The notes beneath the pieces were generated by a model. That model had not been told where the DNA came from. It did no database searches and was given only the letters and a program-made list of their open reading frames with translations. Below are positions 59,933 to 64,000 of a DNA stretch of 64,000 nt, in pieces; position 1 is the first letter of the stretch, and every line of letters begins with the position of its first letter. The stretch comes from Iodobacter sp. BJB302 (GTDB taxonomy: Bacteria > Pseudomonadota > Gammaproteobacteria > Burkholderiales > Chitinibacteraceae): positions 1-64,000 of the forward strand of contig NZ_PDZG01000007.1 of the NCBI RefSeq assembly GCF_002735645.1, given 5' to 3'. Both the position numbers and the translations under genes were made by a program.

Positions 59933-61114
59933 CTACCCCGCCTTCCCATCCGCCCTGGGCTTTAAATACACCGGCATAAAGCGGCTGCCCCATAGCAAGA
60001 AGGCGAGCAGTGCGCCCAAGGCTGCGGCGCAGAGCAGGGTGTTTTGCCAAGGCAGCACTTCGGCCAGTACACGGGCAATGGCAACACCGTGCAATAGGCA
60101 ATAGAGTGCCCAAGCCAAGCGGCTGAGGATAAGCGGCAGGCCAGCGTGGCCCAGACTCACCCTTGTGGCAAAGCCCAGCAGCATCGTGCCAAAAAAGCCG
60201 ATGCTGATGGCGTGCAGCGGAGCAAATCCCAGAATGGTTGAGTCAGCCAACATGGCCGCATCTTGTAAGGTGTAAAGCAGCATAGCGACCGCCGCCCAAG
60301 CAAAGGCGAGGTGTAGCATGGCTAAGAGCCGGTTTTGGAGCGAGGCAAATAGACGCCAGCGGTAACTGGTATAAAGCAGCAGCCCAGCAAATATGGCATC
60401 AACAGGCAGGCTGTTGAAATGCGCCAGCTTTAAAGCACCATGCCCCCAAGATAAGGCAATCATGGCGTTTAACAGCCATAGCGGCCGCCATGCGCTGTAG
60501 TTTGGGATGGCGTTGGCAGAGAAAAACGGCAGCATTCTGTGGCTAACGGTTAAATACACCGGCAGTAGAAATCCCCATAAACCGATTTCTACCATACTCA
60601 GCCAGCTTGTCGTTGCACCAAACACGGCCCAATACAGCGCTAGTGCTTGTCCTATCCACCCCATGGCAAAGGCAAGTGCAATACGATTGGCGTGGCCACG
60701 ATCTGGGGCGCTGCTGGCCCGCACACGGCCGAGCCAGACAAGGCTGGCGGCTCCCCAACTAATCCAGTGCAAGGCAATGCCAAGGCTAAGCAGTGGCTGC
60801 CAAAATAGCGCGGCAATCAAGAGGGCGCTGCCTAGGGCATAAGCGATAAAAATCGGTACATAGAGCTTGGCCGAGGGGCTGGCTACTCCCAGCCATTTGG
60901 GCCCTGCTGTATAGATAAAACCCAGCATAAACAGCGGAAAAAAACCGTACAGCATCAGATAGCCATGCAAAAACATCGGCGCAACGCTGCTGGGCATGGT
61001 GCTGCCACCAGCCCTGAACAGCATTTCGCTGGCCCACCAAGCAAGGCTTGCAATTAGTAATAAAGTGCCGCAAAAAAAGCCAATACGGTGAGGGGCGCTG
61101 AGAATGGTTTTCAT
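59933..61114 (-). CDS. nnrS: NnrS-family protein
   Basis: NnrS proteins are heme- and copper-containing membrane proteins that protect against nitrosative stress. The 393-residue protein has about 12 helices, with the family blocks FLHGYLMLYGFFPLFMLGFIY and LHAISIGFFGTMLLGFATRVSLGH rich in histidines. Its ATG overlaps the stop of the hemerythrin-type gene upstream by four bases, making an NO-defence operon. Confidence 0.88.
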   Translation of the reverse strand: MKTILSAPHRIGFFCGTLLLIASLAWWASEMLFRAGGSTMPSSVAPMFLHGYLMLYGFFPLFMLGFIYTAGPKWLGVASPSAKLYVPIFIAYALGSALLIAALFWQPLLSLGIALHWISWGAASLVWLGRVRASSAPDRGHANRIALAFAMGWIGQALALYWAVFGATTSWLSMVEIGLWGFLLPVYLTVSHRMLPFFSANAIPNYSAWRPLWLLNAMIALSWGHGALKLAHFNSLPVDAIFAGLLLYTSYRWRLFASLQNRLLAMLHLAFAWAAVAMLLYTLQDAAMLADSTILGFAPLHAISIGFFGTMLLGFATRVSLGHAGLPLILSRLAWALYCLLHGVAIARVLAEVLPWQNTLLCAAALGALLAFLLWGSRFMPVYLKPRADGKAG

Positions 61115-61644
61115 AAGGTTTTATCACTGCTTTGGGTGCGTCGGTTTGCCATGTTCTGCCCCATTGTTGCTAGCGTAGGAGCATCAAGCAGCAATTCGGC
61201 GCTAGGATAAATACGGTCTTCTTCCAGATCCGCATGGGCGGGGTAGCGCTCGGCAAATTCACTGGCTAAAGCCAGCGGCAGGCTGCCACCTTGCCCTGCT
61301 GCCAGTGGGATTAGATAGCTGCGTACCTCTTGCCAGAGCAGGCCAAGTGCGTCGTGTTCGGCGCTGGTCGATGCAATGATGGCTTTCAGCTCAGCGTCGC
61401 CGTATTGGCTAAGCAGCGGAAATAGATCGAAATCTTCATCGTCGTGGTGCAGTGGTGCTGCTACATCGAAATAGCGCAAGATGCTGGCTGCAGCGTCCTG
61501 TGCTTTAGAGTCAGGTGCTGCTTGTTGCAGATATTGAGCTAGCTTGAGGGTTAATACAGCATATTGGCGCACCCTGTCGTGGCAAGCCATCAGCATGGTA
61601 ATGGGTGTTTCAAAGGTGACTGTTTCGGCAGAAAACAAAGACAT
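61111..61644 (-). CDS. Hemerythrin-domain protein
   Basis: The 177-residue helical-bundle protein has a diiron histidine/glutamate pattern: MACHDRVRQYA, LHHDDEDFDLFPLL, SAEHDALG and HADLEEDRIYP. Soluble proteins of this kind store or sense oxygen or NO, or repair iron clusters (RIC-like). Its gene leads nnrS, and a 17-base Rrf2-type palindrome sits 19 bases upstream of its start. Confidence 0.88.
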   Translation of the reverse strand: MSLFSAETVTFETPITMLMACHDRVRQYAVLTLKLAQYLQQAAPDSKAQDAAASILRYFDVAAPLHHDDEDFDLFPLLSQYGDAELKAIIASTSAEHDALGLLWQEVRSYLIPLAAGQGGSLPLALASEFAERYPAHADLEEDRIYPSAELLLDAPTLATMGQNMANRRTQSSDKTL

Positions 61645-61662
61645 GATGCCTCTCCTTAATTC

Positions 61663-61679
61663 CCGACTAATTTAGTCGG
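61663..61679. promoter_or_regulatory. Rrf2-type operator upstream of the hemerythrin-nnrS operon
   Basis: CCGACTAATTTAGTCGG is a perfect 8+1+8 palindrome and fits the IscR type-1 form YYGACTRWWWYAGTCRR. Rrf2 iron-sulfur regulators (IscR, NsrR and relatives) bind such sites, which fits an NO- or iron-responsive operon. Which regulator acts here is unknown. Confidence 0.65.
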
Positions 61680-61795
61680 ATTTTACGCAGATACAGGGAG
61701 TGTGGTTTGATTTAAGCCAAAAAAATCGACAATCGTACACTTACGTTTGTAAGTATTTTTACTAACAAGATTTAATTAAAACAAGTCAGATTCGG

Positions 61796-61825
61796 TTAAG
61801 TATTTTGTGATTTAGCCGTTATAAT
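61796..61825 (+). promoter_or_regulatory. Promoter of the M48-pilin gene
   Basis: A perfect TATAAT (61820-61825) lies 31 bases before the ATG. A weak TTAAGT -35 is 18 bases further upstream. Confidence 0.5.
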
Positions 61826-61855
61826 CGCCGCTTTGTAAAAAATTGCAGGGGCATT

Positions 61856-63196
61856 ATGGAAGACCAAGCTTCAACACCAGCAGCAAATAGCCAAAGGGCT
61901 GTGATCAAGCCATACGCTAATGAGCAGCGTTTATTTGTGATCATGGCGGTGATTTCGGGCCTAAGCTGGCTGGCTTTAACGCTGGTCACCTTTGGCATTA
62001 TCTGGATCATTATGCTGGTGCTTTATCTCATTGGCTTATTTGGATTTTCATATTTTATTTCTTATGTACGCGGCAATGGTGTGCGTGTTACTGCTGAGCA
62101 GTTTCCTGATTTACATACCCGTTTTCAAAATTGCTGCCAGATTATCGGGCTGAAAAAACAGCCAGAATTCTATTTAATGACCGGTAATGGCGCTTTAAAT
62201 GCATTTGCCACCCGTTTTTTACGCCGCTATTACGTGGTGCTGCTCAGCGATATTGTTGATGCTTTGCAGGATGATAACGAGGCGCTCAATTTCTATATCG
62301 GCCACGAGCTGGGTCATATCGCACAAAAGCATTTAGTGCATCACTGGTGGCTGGTTTTTGCCAGCTGGATTCCCCTGCTCGGCACTGCGTACTCCCGTGC
62401 CAGAGAATACAGCTGCGATCAGTACGGCTTAGCCTGCACAAGCAATAAACAAAGCGCTGTGCATGCTCTGGCGGTATTAGCAGCCGGCAGCAGCCGCTGG
62501 AAAAACCTGAATACTCAGGCCTATATCGCTCAGGCCCAAGATACAGATGGCTTCTGGATGGCGGTGAATGAATTAACCGCAGATTACCCATGGCTTTGTA
62601 AGCGGGTTGCCCGCATAGAAAACGGTGATGCTGCGGTATTTCCACACCGTAATATCTTTGCATGGATTATTTCTGCCACGATTCCAAACACAGGTTTTGG
62701 TTTAATTGGCGCGATGGTTGTTTATATCTACTTGCTGCTGATTCTGTTGCCGGTTTCTATCTCTGCGTATTCCAAGTACCAGACGAAAGCATTGAATGCC
62801 AAAACACAGGTGGAATTAAGCCAGGCTTATACAGAGGGCATGGTTGCGGCCAAGCTGGCAGGAAACTTCTATGAAGAAAACCAATATATGCCGGAAGCCG
62901 TTGAAGCATTGGGTTTTAAAATTCCGGCTAAGAGCCTGATTAAAAGTATAGAAATCAATCCTGAATCGGCCGAAATAAGCTTAGCGCTTAACGCGCCTCA
63001 TCAGGATAAAGAGATTATTCTCAACCCTTCTGCAGGTGATGATGGCTCGGTCAGCTGGACTTGCAGCGTAACGGGTAAAGTGGATACAGATGCTTTACCA
63101 CATGATTGCTCCCCCGCTTTTGATGAATCTGACGCTGGCAGTGAAGCGCCGGAATCAACAACATCGCTGGGTAAATTTCTTAAATTCTTAAAGTAA
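61856..63196 (+). CDS. M48 metalloprotease fused to a type IV pilin-like domain
   Basis: The 446-residue membrane protein combines two parts. Residues 25-70 form two helices and 75-260 an M48 catalytic domain with HELGH at 150-154 and the third ligand E184 in RAREYSCDQYG. Residues 281-420 look like a type IV pilin: G280-F281 precedes a hydrophobic helix (LIGAMVVYIYLLLILLPVSI) that continues amphipathically to QYMPEAVEALGFKIP. Beta strands follow (KEIILNPSAGDDGSVSW), then a C-terminal cysteine pair (C403, C418) as in the pilin D-loop. The pilin-type Glu5 is Gly. The C-terminal tail is acidic. I know of no named protein with this order. It is monocistronic. Confidence 0.82.
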   Translation: MEDQASTPAANSQRAVIKPYANEQRLFVIMAVISGLSWLALTLVTFGIIWIIMLVLYLIGLFGFSYFISYVRGNGVRVTAEQFPDLHTRFQNCCQIIGLKKQPEFYLMTGNGALNAFATRFLRRYYVVLLSDIVDALQDDNEALNFYIGHELGHIAQKHLVHHWWLVFASWIPLLGTAYSRAREYSCDQYGLACTSNKQSAVHALAVLAAGSSRWKNLNTQAYIAQAQDTDGFWMAVNELTADYPWLCKRVARIENGDAAVFPHRNIFAWIISATIPNTGFGLIGAMVVYIYLLLILLPVSISAYSKYQTKALNAKTQVELSQAYTEGMVAAKLAGNFYEENQYMPEAVEALGFKIPAKSLIKSIEINPESAEISLALNAPHQDKEIILNPSAGDDGSVSWTCSVTGKVDTDALPHDCSPAFDESDAGSEAPESTTSLGKFLKFLK

Positions 63197-63202
63197 TTTA
63201 AT

Positions 63203-63240
63203 AAAAAAGGGCCACAGGATTAAATCTGCGGCCCTTTTTT
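63203..63240. terminator. Bidirectional terminator between the M48-pilin gene and parE
   Basis: GGGCCACAG and CTGCGGCCC form an imperfect stem with A-run and T-run flanks, ending both convergent genes. Confidence 0.85.
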
Positions 63241-63265
63241 TAAGGCGGTTTAAATCACATCAGGC

Positions 63266-64000
63266 TTAAACATCGGCCTCGGCTTCATTGCCCCGCGCTT
63301 CCAGCCACGCTTTGCGGCTGCTGGTTTCAGTTTTACCCATCAGCATATGCATCAGCTCACGGGTGTTGAGCGCCACATCGTCGTTAATGCCTACCCGCAG
63401 CATGCGGCGGGTATCCGGGTTCATGGTGGTGTCGAATAATTGCTCGGCATTCATTTCCCCGAGACCTTTAAAGCGGCTGATGCTCCATGCGTTTTCGCGG
63501 ATTTTTTCTACACGCAGCTTATCCAAAATTGCTGTCAGCTCGCCTTCATCCAGCGCATAGAATTTACGCGGTGGCTTGGCCTTGCCGCTGCCAGCCACAT
63601 CCACACGATAGAGCGGTGGTTGCGCCACAAACACATGGCCATGGGCAATCAGCTGCGGGAAATGGCGGTAAAACAGCGTGAGCAGCAGTACCTGAATATG
63701 GCTGCCGTCTACGTCCGCATCCGACATAATGATGATCTTGCCGTAGCGCAGGCCTGATAAATCGGCTTTGACATCATCCAGGGTATGCGGATCAACGCCA
63801 ATGGCCACTGCCATATCGTGCACTTCATTATTGGCAAAAATCTGATCGCGATCGACTTCCCAGGTGTTCAGCACTTTACCGCGCAGAGGCAGAATGGCCT
63901 GAAAATCCTTATCGCGGCCTTGTTTGGCCGAGCCACCCGCCGAATCACCCTCTACTAAAAACAACTCGCAGCGCTCGCTTTCATCCGATGCGCAATCAGT
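63266..64000 (-). CDS. parE: DNA topoisomerase IV subunit B, 3' part (cut by window edge)
   Basis: The last 245 codons of a type II topoisomerase B subunit, reading in from the right edge as TDCASDESERCELFLVEGDS. It has the TOPRIM motif EGDSAGG (glutamate) and the metal aspartates in IIMSDADVDGSHIQ. The C-terminal SRFKGLGEMNAEQLFDTTMN and DDVALNTRELMHMLMG follow. The short TOPRIM insert and the SRKAWLEARG ending indicate ParE rather than GyrB. parC is on the same strand about 19 kb to the left. Confidence 0.93.
   Translation of the reverse strand, partial: TDCASDESERCELFLVEGDSAGGSAKQGRDKDFQAILPLRGKVLNTWEVDRDQIFANNEVHDMAVAIGVDPHTLDDVKADLSGLRYGKIIIMSDADVDGSHIQVLLLTLFYRHFPQLIAHGHVFVAQPPLYRVDVAGSGKAKPPRKFYALDEGELTAILDKLRVEKIRENAWSISRFKGLGEMNAEQLFDTTMNPDTRRMLRVGINDDVALNTRELMHMLMGKTETSSRKAWLEARGNEAEADV

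Noticed and set aside
59862-60113. An 83-codon minus-strand frame through the palindromic repeat into nnrS
   Set aside because: Its start lies in nnrS out of frame, and its end is repeat sequence.

Overview
The window looks like chromosomal DNA from a beta-proteobacterium, most likely of the order Neisseriales (Chromobacteriaceae-like, for example an Iodobacter relative). The reasons are the mnmG-rsmG-parA-parB-atpIBEFHAGDC-glmU order, proteobacterial families throughout (ZapA, ProQ/FinO, WaaA/WaaC, HemJ, AmpG) and a PTS built on an EIIA-HPr-EI fusion. The genus is inferred, not shown. Nothing indicates a prophage, CRISPR array or large genomic island. The only mobile-element gene is a truncated IS4-type transposase at the left edge.

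Layout. 1-5.5 kb: IS4 transposase fragment, RluA-type pseudouridine synthase, a small two-helix membrane protein, glmU with a perfect 299-bp tandem duplication of its 5' end, and an M32 carboxypeptidase. 5.6-18.5 kb: a chemoreceptor, then the complete ATP synthase operon, parAB, rsmG and mnmG, all on the minus strand. 18.7-27.1 kb: ppgK, pyrE, AP endonuclease, AmpG, FadH and small proteins. 27.2-32 kb: a PTS operon (EIIA-HPr-EI, a cysteine-less EIIB-like protein, PtsG). 32.2-34.5 kb: fau, 6S RNA, zapA, a ZapB-like protein and ylqF. 34.6-34.86 kb: a cluster of four perfect DnaA boxes beside an AT-rich stretch, a candidate origin. 34.9-44.1 kb: TlpA-like protein, hemL, CYTH protein, hemJ, lipoprotein protease, rubredoxin, thiD, AraC regulator, M15 peptidase and parC, with three parS sites. 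44.3-51.4 kb: EamA transporter, waaA/waaC, a GGDEF protein, cobT/cobC/cobS. 51.4-54.6 kb: anaerobic ribonucleotide reductase, with the glycyl-radical segment on its own 59-residue gene. 54.5-64 kb: SulP transporter, LysR/TDT pair, ProQ, phosphopantetheinyl transferase, nnrS-hemerythrin, an M48 protease with a pilin-like C-terminus, and the 3' part of parE.

How it fits together. ParA, ParB, four parS-type sites (18.6, 39.8, 42.0 and 44.1 kb) and the DnaA-box cluster between them suggest an origin-proximal region; dnaA itself is not in the window. The anaerobic/NO theme is clear: nrdD has an FNR box and two spaced NrdR boxes, and the hemerythrin-nnrS pair has an Rrf2-type palindrome. A family of imperfect palindromic repeats of about 110-125 bp recurs at 0.6, 21.7, 45.2, 49.4, 53.5 and 59.8 kb, always between genes.

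The observations most worth following are the split NrdD, the M48-pilin fusion, the candidate oriC with parS, the glmU duplication and the two EIIB-like domains lacking the phosphorylated cysteine.
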